64,000 nucleotides of DNA from Epiperipatus broadwayi (GCA_028023455.1 JAQFVV010000056.1:1488001-1552000), one strand, 5' to 3'. Counted from the first letter of the stretch, positions 24,628 through 39,496 are shown. Translations and numbers: made by a program. Notes: generated by a model not told the origin, from the sequence alone.

Positions 24628-24825
24628 TAAATAGTCTTATTACCAATCTGTGAATTTCGCATGTGATTTATAATTTACCTAAACCAAACTTGTTAAAGAA
24701 TATTTAGCCACATTTTCTAAACAAAATAACCCTTATACAATATATTATTTATATAAATGCTGCGATATATCCATACAAAAATTAATATCATTATCATTTA
24801 CAGGTGCTTGTACGTGTGACAATAA

Positions 24826-24970
24826 ACATACAATTGTTTGAATACATATAAAACTGTGATTACATATATAACTGTATAAATGAATATATCGCTGTGTGGA
24901 CACATACAACTGTGTAAACATATATATACAGCTGTGTAAAGGCATATACCACTGTGTAGATACATACACA
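24826..24970. repeat. minisatellite of ACATAYAACTGTGTA units
   Basis: Six or seven imperfect 18-24-bp units ('catatataactgtataaatg', 'cacatacaactgtgtaaac', 'catataccactgtgtagat'). The repetitive minus-strand open frames across it merely read this array. Confidence 0.75.
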
Positions 24971-25149
24971 CTTGTACTAAAGAGTGTTCAAAACTGGCAT
25001 AGATGTCTCCATGGAGACCTAAAGGTGAAACAGATAGGAGGACAGTAATATCTGTTTCAACATATAGATGTGAACATATATAAACTATTAAACATTGAAC
25101 AAACAACTGTGCATATATAAATCCAGCTACATAAAATCTAATTTCAGTA

Positions 25150-28100
25150 ATCAAATATAAGTTTAACTATGAATGAATCAGGTGAATAGAAATAATTACA
25201 TCGCTAAATGTGGTTTTGTGACTTAGACAATTTATATGTCTACATTGCATTTACATGATTATCATTATTTATTTACCCATTCCATTTATTAATAATTTAT
25301 ATAAAATTTATAAAGTTAGTGTATATACGTGATATATAATAATTAATTTTTTTTTCCATTAAAAAATAATTTTATTAATTAAAGAGAAGTTTTTACAAAT
25401 TCATTTCTTTTCCTTTTTTTTTAAAAAACTAATAGTTTTTTCAAAATTTTATATCTGGATAACAGGCGTTAATTACAAATTCAGATTAGTTAAAATAAAA
25501 TACAAATCAGACTTTAATTATAAGTTTCACCAAACAAAATGTCATTTACTTCTTTTCCAAAAAATATTAAATGTCTGTATATGCTAATTCTTCATTTCAG
25601 CCAGTTATTCAAAATATGATTCAAAAGTGTTCCAGATTAGATCTAGCTAATTGTTAGTGGTGTTCTTCCTTTTTATTCATGAGGCATGGTAAAATCTTGA
25701 GATTTGAGTAGTCTTCTTTTCTGGTCCAAAGAAAAGAAAACTGATTTTATATCAAAATTTAGTTTTTTTAAACCTCGTTTCAGTTCTTTGGTTTTTTTTT
25801 AAAACAATTTTACATAGACCTAGCATAGTTCATTTTATTTAAAAGAAAGCAGATTTTTTATAGAAAAATTTAGTTGTTTTTTAAACCTCAATTTAGTTCA
25901 TTTTTAAAAACAAATTTGCATAGACTTAGTAGCATAGTTCATTTTGCTTATAAGAAAAAAAAATTCTTATTTACTTTTTTATTTATTTATTGAAATGAAT
26001 AATAGATTGTTCATTTTAATAGATATCAGTATTTACACATTATAATATTAACCTTTTTTATTTATTATTGTTAATTCTAATTAACAACTAATACATATTC
26101 GGTCATACTAAATATTATAATTAGTTTTTGCACATTTTTTTATTTTTTTAAAATAATCAATACTAATGGGAAAAAGATAAATATTAAATATGATGTTTCC
26201 TATCAGCCATTTTTCATAAAAATTTATTATATGCTCTGAAACTATAAATTTATCAAAAATAAAGCTATAGAGTTTGGTAGACAGTAAAATGAACAGGTAC
26301 TTTTTTTAATATTGATTTTTTTTTTTTCATTGTGGATAATTTTCCTCTAGTTTGTTCCTTATAATATTTAACAAAATTATCAAATTCATGTCCTGTTAAT
26401 ATTATTATATTTTCCTTATTAGAAGGGTAACAGTTTGTTATAATCTCTCATATGCGCTTGTTATCTTAGAATTTATAGAGATGTGCAATGCAATAAATCA
26501 CTTTGCAATTTATTAATAATTTTAATGTTTTCTATTTTAATTTGAATATTATCATCATCATTATCATCACTAATACTACTGTATTCTTTATTTTGATACA
26601 AACTGATGTTAAAACTTAAAAAGAATAAACTCTAATAAAAACAGAATTGATCAAAATCACTTGATGTTAGATACAGTTAATCATATTAAAGCATAACAGT
26701 CTTGATTCAAAACAATCTAAGTAAATTTAATCTGATGAAATCAAACTAGATAAATAAAACAATGTTAAATTGATACTATACAGAAGATTCTTAAATTTAA
26801 GATTTTTGACAAATTAAAGAAAATGAAATTACAATATTTTATATAATTTAATCAAAAATAGCCAAACAGCATATTAACAAAAGAAAATTGGTAAATTACT
26901 GAAAGCCTGAAATCTTTTGTGATTAAAAGATATTTATTAAATAAATAAGTAAAAACTTATATACCATAGCAATTAATTTTGCAAATTATTTATTAATTTT
27001 TATAATGTAAATGTTGGGTGATTTTAGACTTACAACTAAGTAATATTTGTAATTATCCATTTTTGAAGTAAATGTGTTGGACTTTTGTAACTAATATTAC
27101 TGTTTTTATTAGAGTTTTTTTTCTTTTTAAGCTTTAATATCAGTTGATAAAAAAAGAAAGAATATAGTAGTATTAGTATTTTTATTGTAAAAATAATTTT
27201 CTTTTTTTTTTAAATATATATATATAATATTGAAGTCTCATCAGTAATGGCACATAATTTCATTCCATTAAATAGTAACCTTATTATATCAATGTATTCC
27301 CCTGTTTTATTAGGATTTTGACTTTAAAATAATAATAATCTAATAGTTTATTGTTTGAGAGTTTGTAAGAAAAAGTCCACTATCTACCACTGTGCTAAAT
27401 CATTCAGGGATGGATTTTGATTCATATTTTATGTTAGCTTTGAGCATGATGCAGATATCTTAAAGATCTATTAACTTTTATTTTATTTGCTAATAATAAT
27501 GATAATTGGCAACTTGATTGAGATTTTTTTTATTGCTGTAGATCAGGCATGTCAAACTTATTCATCACCAAAGACTGCAGAAAGGTATTATAAATCAAAC
27601 TGTATGCCACATTACAAAAAAAATCGAAATTAAAAAAGCAGCAGATTTTTTTATTATTTACATTGTAATTACATATTTAAAATAACATGTACAAATGCAG
27701 TCATGTTATAAAAATATATATGAAATACAAAAGATGATTTTTTTTTTCAAAATTACATTATTTAAATAAAATTATATCATTATTTTGAAGAAACTTTGCA
27801 ATGTTTTTCATTAACAAAATCTTTAAAATTTGGTCGAATTTATTGAGGTAGAGTTATTTTTAAATTTGATTGCACATGATGGTGTGTTAATTTTGATTTT
27901 TTTTTTCACAGTTTTATGATTTTTAAAACTTAAAATAATTATTTGTACAAATATATGCTACCAAACATAGTAAAATATGCTTAATTGCATATAACAAATA
28001 CAGAAATCAGTTAATTGATAAATACTTATAGAAATGCAGAATCTCAACATTCATATATTTTTGTCTCAATATGGAATCACACAGAATTTCGATTAATTCC

Positions 28101-30263
28101 AGTTGTGAAGTATTATTGACAGTTTCAATATCAATACATAGAGAAATATATAGATGAAATTGATTTTCACATGTCTTGAAGTCTATTATGTTTATGCATG
28201 ATTATAATAAACACAGACTCATAAAAATGCATTCAAATATTTATTAATTAAAACAAATGTACAAATATGTATTTATGTATACAACTGTTGTACCTTTGCT
28301 TGACATTGGTGGCAAGGTATAGGTGTAGTTACTGTGAAACTATTACTGCAAGAGATCTCAGATATGCTTCTAAATTTATTAGCAGTCCCAGCTGTACCAT
28401 GGTTGCTTGCCTATTAAGCAAGTATAGTTACACTTCTAACTGCTGTGTGACAGCTTGTATTGTGTCTGATTATAATGTAATAGTTTTTAGTTTTAATGTA
28501 AAAACTAGCCTCACTAGTTTAGCCATGTAGTGGAGACCATGTGTGTACTGCCATTCAAGACTGTCAATAAATTATTGTTGACTCCCTCTACCTCCAATTG
28601 AATCAATTTGTAGTCAGATTTTTTTTCCTTAATAAAAACAATCGGATTCATTCATCGGCCTGTTTCTGCCTTTGGGAGGAGATATGTTATCTTTTAAATA
28701 TATCTATTGGTCTGTGGTGATGAATGTTCAATCCATTCAAGATATGATGGAATCTGATATCACAACAATAATGGTAAAAGAGAGGTTGGTCTGACTTTCT
28801 TCACTGAAGGAGAAATGAAGGATGCACTGATAAAAACACAAAAAAAAATTGAAAATGAAATTATTATTTTTCAGATATTAATGATTATGATAATTTATAA
28901 GAGAATCTTATTTAATAAATAAAAAATAATATCTGTACTTTTAAGTTATACACTTATAATTTTATACTGACTTCACTTTACAATTTAAATGCACCAATTC
29001 TACAAAAAAAAAAAGTGTTGTGACAGCTATCAAAAGAAAAAGACTATTGCCTGAGGCACAACTTTTGCCATGATGGGTATTTACAGATGATCTTGCAGGC
29101 ATATTACAGGGTAAGAGAGCAAGAGATGGGTTGAAACATTCTTATATGGGGCAGGTGTTTATAGACATATTACACCTTTTTCAAGAGAAAGATTAAAAAA
29201 CATTAGTAGTTAAATAGTGTGTTGTGACTTCATCAGAGCCATTACTAGATTGAATTATTGTTAAATCACTGTTTTATAGCTGTAGCATTATTTCATACTT
29301 ATTTAAAAACTAGGGGGCTCTGCCCCCTATGCCTTTGGCACTGGCTAAATTCTGTCATTCATTTTTTTTGTTTTTTGCAAAGACAAAAAAAAACCACTGA
29401 TTATGATTTTATTCTTTTATTATTATTATTATTTAGCATATATTTTTAACATGCTCATGTTATATTTTGTTCTTTTATTAAGTTTTATTACCCACACTTA
29501 ATTCTTACAAAAGAGTTGCCTAAAATGTTCATAGTAAAGTAATATTTGTCTATGAAGAAAGATTCAAATTTTATTTTTCCACTGTTAAATAAGTTCCTAA
29601 CTATTTCATAAACTGCAACTTTTTTTTCCTATAAGATATATTTAATTGCACCAGAGCAAGTTTATTGTTAAATAAGTAATTATTAATATTTTTTTCAGAA
29701 TACTATATTAACAATAACTTATTGTTTGTCAGGATTTTTAGTGGACTACATCATTTGTTACTACTGTTTCACTTATTATTTTAGAGATATAGAATAAATA
29801 TTGATATGTTATTATCATTAACTATGTATTTGTAAATTAAAAAATCCTAATTGCTATCAGGGTTTGGTTTTTAATCCAAGTATATGGTGAAGTGCTATTG
29901 CTGATTTATCATTAAATGTATGTTCATGAATGAAAAAAGGTCTTGTAATGTCAAGGGTCTAGTCTCACCTGTTTTTATAGTAAGGTGTTATAGTATACTA
30001 TGATTTATCTGTATGTTTTTGTGATAATGTTATTTTTTGACTTTTAATCCTTTCTATTATTAAATAATTATTTATTATTTTTGTTCTCAAATTTAATAAT
30101 GTAGAATGAAAAGGATCTTTAAAAATTAGGTTTAATAATGGATGATGCAACACATATTGAGCAGATAGTTTACTTTAAATAAACAATTCATGACATCTTT
30201 GAATTGATTTTTTTTCCTTCTACAAATATATGTAGCTAAAATTATTTTTGTTTTTACTTACAG
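25150..30263. other. long AT-rich interval, no supported gene
   Basis: About 5.1 kb. GC-richer patches at 28,290-28,520 and 28,640-28,830 have short open frames without family motifs. Acceptor-like and donor-like sites occur but none brackets a convincing exon until 30,264. Confidence 0.5.
27544..27625 (+). repeat. possible hAT-type transposon end remnant
   Basis: CAGGCATGTCAAACTTATTC resembles the terminal CAGGNNTGTCAAACTCATT of old hAT-type elements, and the next 60 bp keep traces of the usual 'gggccgca...gccacat' pattern ('gactgcag...atgccacat'). No opposite terminus was found. Confidence 0.25.
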
Positions 30264-30400
30264 AATTTCAATTTTGCAGTTAGGTTTAAAAGATAAAGTT
30301 TACATTATTGATATGCTAACCTTGGGTGAAAAGTTGTCCCAAGACCATTGGAATTTATTAGCTGAAAAACTATTTTTGAACGAAGGACTTATCAAACTGG
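30264..30400 (+). CDS. candidate internal coding exon, unknown gene
   Basis: A pyrimidine-rich tract and ACAG at 30,260-30,263 precede an open segment ending in TGG|GTGAGA at 30,400/30,401, a good donor. A second acceptor at 30,279 would shorten the exon to 30,280-30,400. The peptide reads LGLKDKVYIIDMLTLGEKLS then QDHWNLLAEKLFLNEGLIKL: amphipathic, balanced composition and unlike the AT-driven frames elsewhere. I cannot name the family. The exon would end with one leftover base (phase 1). The same frame runs on into the putative intron only because that intron is AT-rich. Confidence 0.5.
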
Positions 30401-31261
30401 GTGAGAATTTTTTAGTCATCATTTTTTTAAAAATATGTATATTTATAACACATACAGTACATACATTTATACATATATTTGTATATACACATACAAAGAA
30501 TATAATAAACTTATTACAATATAATTATAGGGGAAATTTTCAATATATCCAAAATATTTTTATAACTGTGTATGTGGAGGGTGAGAGTGGCAAATTCTTA
30601 CAATATCATAAATGAAAATAAATAGTGTATAGCTAAATTACCTTGAGCATTTGATTTCTTTGTTTCAATCATTTATTTTGATTTGAAAGTAAAACAAATA
30701 TGTTTCACTTATTTTCTTTACACATTTATTACTGTTATTACAAAATATTGCTGTAATATATTTTTAATTTTGAGGAATAATGTGATTTGAAATAGAATTT
30801 CTTTGAAAATAGCTCTACACAAGATTGTAAATAAAGAGTTATCAGTCATGTAATGCTACCATTTGTCATTAGTTAGAAATGTCATTTTTGTTTTACTTCT
30901 GGAGAATTCTTTTTATATATTTGAAAAGTTATAAATAAAATTTGAAATTTTAGATGATATTTCATTAGCTTTTTGACAAAAAGGTGAACTTTTACATGAT
31001 ATTTTATTAGTTTTGGTATCTAAACTTAAATTCATTTAGGTTTTATAATCTAATGTCAAATAATTGCTTATTTTTCAAATTATTACAATGATAACCTAGA
31101 AATGCCCATAGAATTACATGTCTTTGTTCTTAAAGAGTAGTATTTCTTTTCATGTATGCAAAATTGAACTGAAACTTTTAAGAATTAAATTCATTTGTTA
31201 TTTATTTTGAAACAGTTTTTTATCCTTCCTTATGCTAATTGTAATAGTAGTATAAAAACAT
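30401..31261. other. AT-rich putative intron segment
   Basis: It follows the candidate donor at 30,401 and contains (CATA)-rich DNA with no further exon identified. Confidence 0.4.
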
Positions 31262-34200
31262 TTTGAATGTAGGCTTAAGAAAGGATTATTTTGTTGTAAG
31301 GGTGACTTACAACCAACAACCCATCTGCACTAATCTACACCATGCTAGGCCTAACCAAGTAATTATCAAATAAGAGTTATCCTTCGTCAAACACATATAT
31401 ATTTACATAAAACATCACAATAAGCAAATTATTTTTGTTTTTTTAAAAAAGAAAAATAAATGTTTAGATTAGACAGTAAAAAAATAAATACACTCACATA
31501 TATACATAATATGACCATAAGTGTCCTTAACTAACCAACATTATGATATGAACAAAGATAAAACATAAAGACGATGACCTAATGTCAAGCATATTGCTAA
31601 GCAAACAGGCTTGAAAACAAAAAGATAATTTGAATAAATATTTATTTTAATAATATTACATTGATTTACATCATGCAACAATAAACAAATACTGCAAGCA
31701 CAGGAAATGAAAGCTATCATGCAGTCCTAACACAACTGAAACAAAAACATAGATACCACTTTCGTCTTGGAATTGAAAAGATTTCATGAGAAAGTCAACA
31801 TCAACTAAGCAAAATGGATGTATATGTTTGATTCTAGAACGAATTTCAGTCACACAAGATTAAAAAGGAATTTGTTTCATCCACCAATATAAATTGAAAA
31901 TAAATATGCTTATGTTATAAAAACAAACCGAATGGTTTAAACTAATTGTAAAAAGAACTCCAAGTTTGAATAAAATCATCATGTGAAAAGAAATAAACAA
32001 CAGCTAGCAACCATCAAGAATAGATCTTTTTTTATTACACCATTTCCCTATGCAAAGAAACAACCCTATGAAAATTACATATATTAATGAGGGTATTGCA
32101 ATGTGGCCTGGCTAAAAGAACTGCCATAGGAGGCCAAAAGCCAGCTCTTCATGCCCATAGAAGTGTTATGACAAGCGAGATGCCTATCCTATTAAACACT
32201 GATTGATAATGATGATCATCAGTGGAACTTCTGCATCTTTCTCCAAGGAAACAACCAGACAGTGCTGATGATCTACAATCCCAGAATAACTATGTGTCAA
32301 CTAAACCTACAGACAGTACACTGCCCAAGGAGAACTACCACCAGGAGTAAGAGACTTCAAACATAATGGACAGTACTTGCCAGAGTCTGGAATTTATTTT
32401 ATTAATTCAATTAATTTCTATTTTTTCTTTTTTAATTTGTTGTTTGTCTTTTTTTTTTTTTCATTTTCACATTTGAAAGCTTGTGCTTCAGAAAATGGGA
32501 GAGTTTATTTTAAGTGTAATCGGGGGAACAGTTAGATTAAGTAAATGTTTTATGGTATTAAATAAAATTTAGGGCTACATACCCCTTCAGTAGCTTGGCA
32601 TCACCAGCCTGAATGTGGAATGAGGTAACATTTTGATGATGTTCCACATTAAGAGCATCCCATAATGACACAACAGAGTTTTCTTTATTCATTAAATGTT
32701 TTACTAATATTTGTTATATATTTGTTTTTCTGTGTATTTGACTGACTTTCTTGAATGGTTGATCTTTCCTATTAACATTAAAAAATTACACATATGTATA
32801 GGGGAGTCCTCTTCTCCAAGAAGGATGATCATAATCATCGTAATCAGACAACAAGTGTTATTTTATAATGTGACTGTAAATAAATTAATTAGTAAATCAG
32901 ATTCACGATCTTTTGAAATATTTTTATTATTATTTTATACTTTGTAAATAAAGATTGCCAGAGTATAGCCTTCTATCATGGGATTTGGGATTAGGGTATC
33001 CATTATATTTAACTCTTAAGGTGATAGAAAGTCATCCTTGACTCCTGCAATTATATATGTTAATATTGTTAAATTAGATTTGTTATTTAATAGACCTTTT
33101 TAAGTTACTTCAATCAATTTGGTCTCTGCCTTGTCATCATCATTATGCATTCACACCACTAAAAATATATGCTAAACATTTATATCCAAACATCTCTCCT
33201 TATGTATATATTGATATTAGAAATATTCTGGTAGAGTGCTCCTCACTTATATAGAGGCACAGTAGTTGTTATCCTGAGTAAGTCTATCACTGAAGAGAGA
33301 GTGTGAATTCTTCCTGAGTTTGAATACTGAGGCATAATGAGCCAGAAAGGGGAGTGAGATGTGGACAAACTAGTTAAAATTATATCTAGATTTAATGAAT
33401 AAACATTTATCTGGCCCATTGAAGTAGATGTGATCATAATCTAAGCATTTAATTATGCCATCACCAGCTTCCTATCCAAAGACCTCAAGTCTGGTCATAG
33501 TTAGATGCATTCCCTCTTTCTTATGACAATGACTGGCCCATTACATTATGATCATTTCCTAAGACATGAGTGTACTTTTGTCTGGTAAAACCAGAATCAT
33601 AGCACTCATGAACTGCAGGAAGCATTGTGAAATTTAATTGGAATACAAATTATGTAAATTGCTCATTTAAATATTTCACTTTTTAAATAACTGCACATTG
33701 TTTTATTTTTTGTTGATTGCATGGACCAGCCCATGGCCTTTTGTTTTCTATCATCTGATTCTATATGTACCATGTTGACCTTTATTGGGTCAAAGATGTT
33801 TTCAGACTTCTGCTTGTGCTTTAGAAAAACTGATTTAAACTTGGAATCATTTCTTGCATGCCTATATAAATACTTATGTGTGCAACTCTCATAGTGATAT
33901 TTGCATGAGACTTCCCATAGTACACTGATTTACAAGATGAATTGTTGCATCTGATTGTATACATTAGTTGGCAGGTTTGATCTTGAGATAACTTATTCTT
34001 TGTGTTATAAAATAGTCTACAATTGTATTGCAGTAACTAATACTGTTAAGAAATTTTGTTTAAAAAATGAGAGCCACCTTTTACAAGAAGCTGACAGTAA
34101 ACCTTGGTTAAGTCTGCCTTTTATTACAAGGCTTTCACAAAAAATATTTACAGATATGTGCTAACATGTCAATATCAGCTTAAGAATCCACTCTAATCTC

Positions 34201-34722
34201 AACAGACTATTAATTGACAGAAAGGACAATATATTTCAAGATCACCCCCCCCCCTCAGTAGGATATAAAATTTGCTGCAGCAATGCTTTTTGTGTATAGG
34301 TATATTATGGGGAATCTCAGGCAAATATCACTACAAGAGTTGCACAACATAACTGTTAATATAGAGAATAAAAATTTCTGAGTTTAAATCATTTTTATAG
34401 AGTCTGAACAGGATTCTGGTCTCATCTTTGACACAATAAAGGTTAAATTTCTATTTATCTAACATGATAATAGAAAGCAAAAGATCATGAAGGTGTAGTT
34501 CATTTTCAACAATTCCCACACAATCAACAAAAAAAAAATGTATATACTTAGCTAAAAAATGGAATATTTAAATCAGCAATTTACACAATCCTTTTAATTA
34601 AATTCTACATTTTCTGGAGTTCATGAGTACTATGACTCCAGCTTTACTGACCTAAGCATGCTCAGCATGTCTTACTCAGGAAATTAACCTTAGAATAAAC
34701 TTTTCTTAAGCCTACATTCAAA
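31262..34722. repeat. region bounded by perfect 21-bp inverted repeats
   Basis: A 21-bp sequence beginning TTTGAATGTAGGCTTAAG at 31,262-31,282 recurs exactly inverted at 34,702-34,722. Similarity fades inward ('ggattattttgttgtaagg' versus 'agtttattctaaggtt'). The 3.4 kb between has no transposase. It contains a SINE-like copy (33,238-33,620) and moderately GC-rich noncoding DNA at 32,080-32,390. This may be a decayed DNA transposon or two oppositely placed copies of another repeat. No flanking duplication is evident. Confidence 0.45.
33238..33620 (+). repeat. SINE-like dispersed repeat, copy 2
   Basis: It contains GAATTCTTCCTGAGTTTGAA then TACTGAGGCA, matching the minus strand of 9,895-10,245, with collinear blocks downstream. 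Upstream 'aggcacagtagttgttatcc' resembles a tRNA A-box region (GGCNCAGTNGTTA), and GAGTTTGAAT resembles a B box, so a tRNA-derived SINE is likely. Confidence 0.5.
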
Positions 34723-37700
34723 TATATTTGTATATTTCCATTTGTTATGTACATATTTAATGAAATTTGTCAAAATATAATAAAGAATGAAAATAAAATT
34801 GAAAACATTAAGATTTGACTTCAATTCCCACTAGTGGAGACAATGGAGAAACTAAATGGAGACTGTAAATATAGCATAGGGTTTAGTAATGAAACAAGTT
34901 TTATTAAAATGGAATTAATTAGAGAAATCTATTTTTGGATTTTAAATATTTGTTTTGATAAAAATTAAGTTAATGTTGGAAGTATTAAGGTTCATTGCAT
35001 TGAGTTTTCTGACTGCTTGAAGATGCAGAGAATCTTAAGTTATATATATGAATCGATATTATACATCTTAAAGTGGTTTGTGTATCATAAAAATTAATGT
35101 AAATATTTCGAAAAAATATTTAATTATGAGTGGTAAGAGTTATATTATATTTAAAAATACACTGGCTAACCAGCATTTTAAAAAGAGCAGTAAGCTTGTT
35201 TTATAAAATGTTGAATTATAATTAAGAAAGAAGTTTATTAAATAGTTTGTTTAGATTAATAGTACAAATTAATTAATTAATTTAATTAGGAAGATTTTTA
35301 GATCATTGTTAATCTACAAAAGGGATCAGTCAGGTGTGTATGTTTCAAGAGTTGAATGATTTTATTACATTATTGTATAAAGTATATGCTTTTTTACAGA
35401 TAAATGATTTTGACATTGAGAGGATTATTTTTTGGTGTCATGAAGTTAACATTTATTTCTGCAATGATATAAATGACATTTTAAAATTTTCAACATTATT
35501 TTCTTCTGTGCAGTTTGAAATGGCATTTTTCTGTTGACACAGTTGACTGTATTCAACACTATCATATATCTGATGACATTTGTAAATATTAAGAAAAAAG
35601 TTAACAGCAGAAGTAGCTAATAAAGCCACTGAAAATACAAAAAAGATCCAAACTCTTATCATAAACATTTATTAGATGATTATTAATTTTATTTTATGTA
35701 TCAGTTCAGTTTCTCATAGTTGGGCACCAACTATAATCTAGAGAAAATTACAAGGGAATATTTAAAATTTTTATGACACTATAGTTATAATTTATTTTAG
35801 TAATATTTTAATTCCATTTGAATACATAAAAAAAAAAAAATCATCAGAAAAACATTCAAGTAAGTTTGTATAAATTAATACAGTTAATTGAATGTACTTA
35901 TATTTCTTAATCAGTTTTTTTTTCTCTGCTAGAAAAGGAAAATATTTAATCTTTTTATATACTATTAAGTAAAATGAAAACTTTTTAACCAAACAATTAT
36001 TATAATCAGTCTATTATAAAGTATTGTGATGGCACTGCGGCTACATCTTTAAATTGTTTTTAGCCTTCTTTACCTCTATTGGATTAACTTAATTATTGAT
36101 GTATTAATTATAAAAAAATATGATGTCCTGTAGTTCACATAGTAGTTTACAGAGTGAATAAATCTGCAAAACATTAGAGATCACTGGTTGATGTTTTGAA
36201 GATTGATATTAAAATTTCCTGTTTTATTCTTTTCAACAAAAAAAGGGGAAGAAATGCATAGTTTGTAATATTATTTTTACAAAACATTTTCATTATAATT
36301 ATTAAAAATGAAATATTTTTCTGTTTACATTTAAATTTGTTTCATTTTTAAGAAATACAAATTAAAAAACTTGTAACATTAAACCAGAAACAGCAATTAT
36401 TATGGTCATGACCTTGTCAAACAGCAATGGTTCTGAATTTTTGTGGTAATTTAATAAATATAAATGCAGTTCTCAATTTTGGAAAAGCATTTCATAAATT
36501 TGTTATGACTTTATAATAATTCAATCAGGTTAAAAATTATTCAACAATATTTTATTTTTTTTTTTTACAATAGTGTTATGACAAAGAACCAATTAATAAT
36601 AAACATCAAAATAATAACCAATTAATGTAAAGTGATTGTTCTTCTTATTTATTTCATTTATATATATATTTGAGAACTTTAAATATGATTTTTTAGAATT
36701 TTTTTTCATTTGTAAACTTACATTTCTAACAAACCAACTCTCATTTAAAGATTTTAACATTAAAATTAAAATGTTTAACTATTACCTCAAATAAAGTATT
36801 AAAAAAAATACAGATTTGAAAGATGGCATTTATATATTAGCTTGTAACTTCATTTTGCAATTAATCGTTTTTAAACAATTAAATATTGATTAAATTAAAA
36901 AGAATAAAGAAAACTGATGAGTTTTTATATATACCTATTACTTTTAAACAAATATAAATCAAAGCACATCCAAAGCTTAATAAACCAATAGAATATCCAT
37001 AATATGTTGACAAGACAACCCTATAGGAGTCCATCTTTTATCTATAGATATTTCCTTCACTGCAATTGTGGATATTCTATTGGTTGTTGTATTGTGAATT
37101 ATATTAATTTTAATAATTGTTCAAATGTCCAGAAACATGTGAGTACTTTAAAAACATAAGTTGTAAAATGAAAAAAATGTATTATAAATTGTTTTTAATC
37201 CTGAAAAATTTCTAATATAGCAATATTTTGGAAACAAGATCGCAAAATTAACGGTATTGTATCTACATGTTAATCAACTTTTTTTGACTGATATAAGTAA
37301 AATTCACAATGCAAGATACAAAAGCAAAATATATTTATATACTACATACTGGCGTTTTATTGGATAGTGGAAAGCGTGTCTATAGCAGAAAATATTGATT
37401 TTTTCCCCCCGAGATTTATATATATTGTATAGCTTTTTTTGTGTGTATATAGATTGATTATTGTTTTTGTGTGTGTATATTGTTTAGTTGGACTTTATAT
37501 ACATTATACTGTTTTATTTTAAAATATACATAAATAAAAATTATTTAAATATATATAAATAACTATTTTCACTGGCTTTTCTATTTTCTAAAAAATAATA
37601 CTTACAGTGCAATAATGAAGTAGAAGAAAAAAGTACAAATTCTATTATATTGCTATAATCCCAAGTTATTTTCTTTTCTTTATTATCTTTCAAAATCTTT

Positions 37701-39176
37701 TATTTACTTTTATTAAAGCTTTTTTTTCCTTTGTTTTGTTTTTTATTGAATTGTGTTCTTATCTTTGGAAAACACTCCAAAATTCTAAAAGAATGCAAAT
37801 TAAGTAAATTAATATATTCGAATAAAATGTTTCTGTTTTATCTATGTAAGAATAAATTTACATGAACAGAAATATTGACAGTTGTTATTTTTATATGGAG
37901 CTTTACAGGATCACTATTCATTAAGTACCTCCTATCTACAAAGAGGAAAGTAAGTTATTAAATAGTATTTTTTTTAAAGGTATTTGAAAATGAAAATATG
38001 TATATACGTACGTGTAATACATAACACTTCTGGGACAGCAATTACTGCACTGCGGTGAAATACATTTTAATAATTAAGAAAGTGCTTTTATTTTAATCAC
38101 TTTTTTTCGAATTTAAAAGCATTGAGTAAAAGTTGTTTACAAAATACATATACAATGATAGAGGATGGTCTGGTGGATAATTGTGGCATAAGATTGCAAC
38201 ACAATGGATTAAGATATAAGATATGCCCTTATAAATTTGGAGAAATTTCTTAATTTATTAAATATATATTTTTTGTAGGGTGATAATTGTTATCATATAC
38301 GGCATGTATGTCTATTCCCCCTTTTATATAAAAGAAATAGGCAGATAAATCCAACTTACTGGTTATTTCTGCAATGTCAGCATTTATTATTACATGGATA
38401 TATAATTGAGATTTTGAATGAATTGAAAAAGCATTTACTTGTGAATTTGAAACAAAAGAAAATGGCCTTACAACAGTGTGAGATGAAAAATATCTTTTAG
38501 TCCATAACTTTTGCTGTCTGACTTTCTATAATATGATTAAAAAACAAAAATGGCTAAGAAAAAGATTATCACTATAAATAAGTGAAATAAATACCAAAAT
38601 ACAAACACACTTACTAAAAGTTCATTTGAGTCAGAAGTATTGGCAACAGATTTGTCATAGAAAAACTGTGTGGATCCAATTGTTAAATTTGACTGAGAAA
38701 TCCACTTTTTTTTTCACATCAAATATTTCAAGAAGGCAGAAAGCATCTAAAGCTAAGATAATTAAAATAGAAATCTATTTTAAATAATATATATTGTAAC
38801 AGAATAAAAAAAAATAATATTTATATTAGTTTAATCAAATAGTGATTAACAAAACATTAGTTTAACCTTGACTAACAGTTTATTCAATGTAATAATAAAA
38901 TGTAACTGATGAAATGTTCAAGATACTGTAATAAATTATTAAAATATGTAAAGTGTTAATATTTTGGCTAGCAAATATTTTAATATATAAAATAAAATAA
39001 TAGACACTCTTGAAATTTATATTCTAGAGTAATAAGTTGACTATAAATAATCACAAAATCTAATTTTAATTAATAAAAATAAAATTTATTAATATAATAA
39101 ACATAACAAATAAAATTTAAAAAAATTATATAGGTATTATAATGAGCAAATGAAATATTCCTTGTTAAGCTATTTG
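34723..39176. other. AT-rich interval without identifiable genes
   Basis: About 4.5 kb of AT-rich DNA, poly-T/A runs and chance open frames. The only structure noted is the inverted repeat near 37.0 kb. Confidence 0.55.
36983..37085. repeat. 20-bp inverted repeat with 63-nt spacer
   Basis: AACCAATAGAATATCCATAA (36,983-37,002) is complementary to 37,066-37,085 with one mismatch. The spacer is slightly GC-richer than its surroundings. It may be a very small foldback element. Confidence 0.7.
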
Positions 39177-39254
39177 TTCAAGAATTAGAAATAAAACAAA
39201 CTAGCTCCTTTTTAAAACTTGATTTTTTATGACTATAATCATGAAAAAGAAATC

Positions 39255-39289
39255 CAACGTTTCAACTATTTTTTATAGTCTTTTTCAAG
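39255..39289 (-). ncRNA. hammerhead-like PLE tail motif, left arm (core degenerate)
   Basis: Minus strand: CTTGAAAAAGACTAT, a short A loop, ATAGTT, then GAAACG. The helix matches hammerhead stem II followed by GAAAC, but the CTGATGA box is replaced by CTTGAAA, so it should not cleave. It sits near the element's 3' end, where PLE ribozymes are expected. Confidence 0.4.
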
Positions 39290-39496
39290 GCACACTAAAA
39301 TAAAATATATATACAATAAATATCACATATTCCAAAAAAAATTAATTGAATTAAAAATTACAAAATATATTGATAACCAACATTTTCTTTTTTTTACCTT
39401 ATCTCACTCCCCTGTCCTATTACAATCACAACTTAAACACAACTAATTTCTTTGTAAAAATCTATATATATCATTTAAAAACTTTTAATTAAAAAC

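Noticed and set aside
24745-25154. Repetitive Cys/Tyr-rich minus-strand open frames
   Set aside because: They translate a minisatellite; the period in the peptide equals the DNA repeat period.
28267-28530. 87-codon open frame with many Cys and Tyr
   Set aside because: No signal peptide, conserved spacing or splice sites; it sits in a GC-richer noncoding patch.
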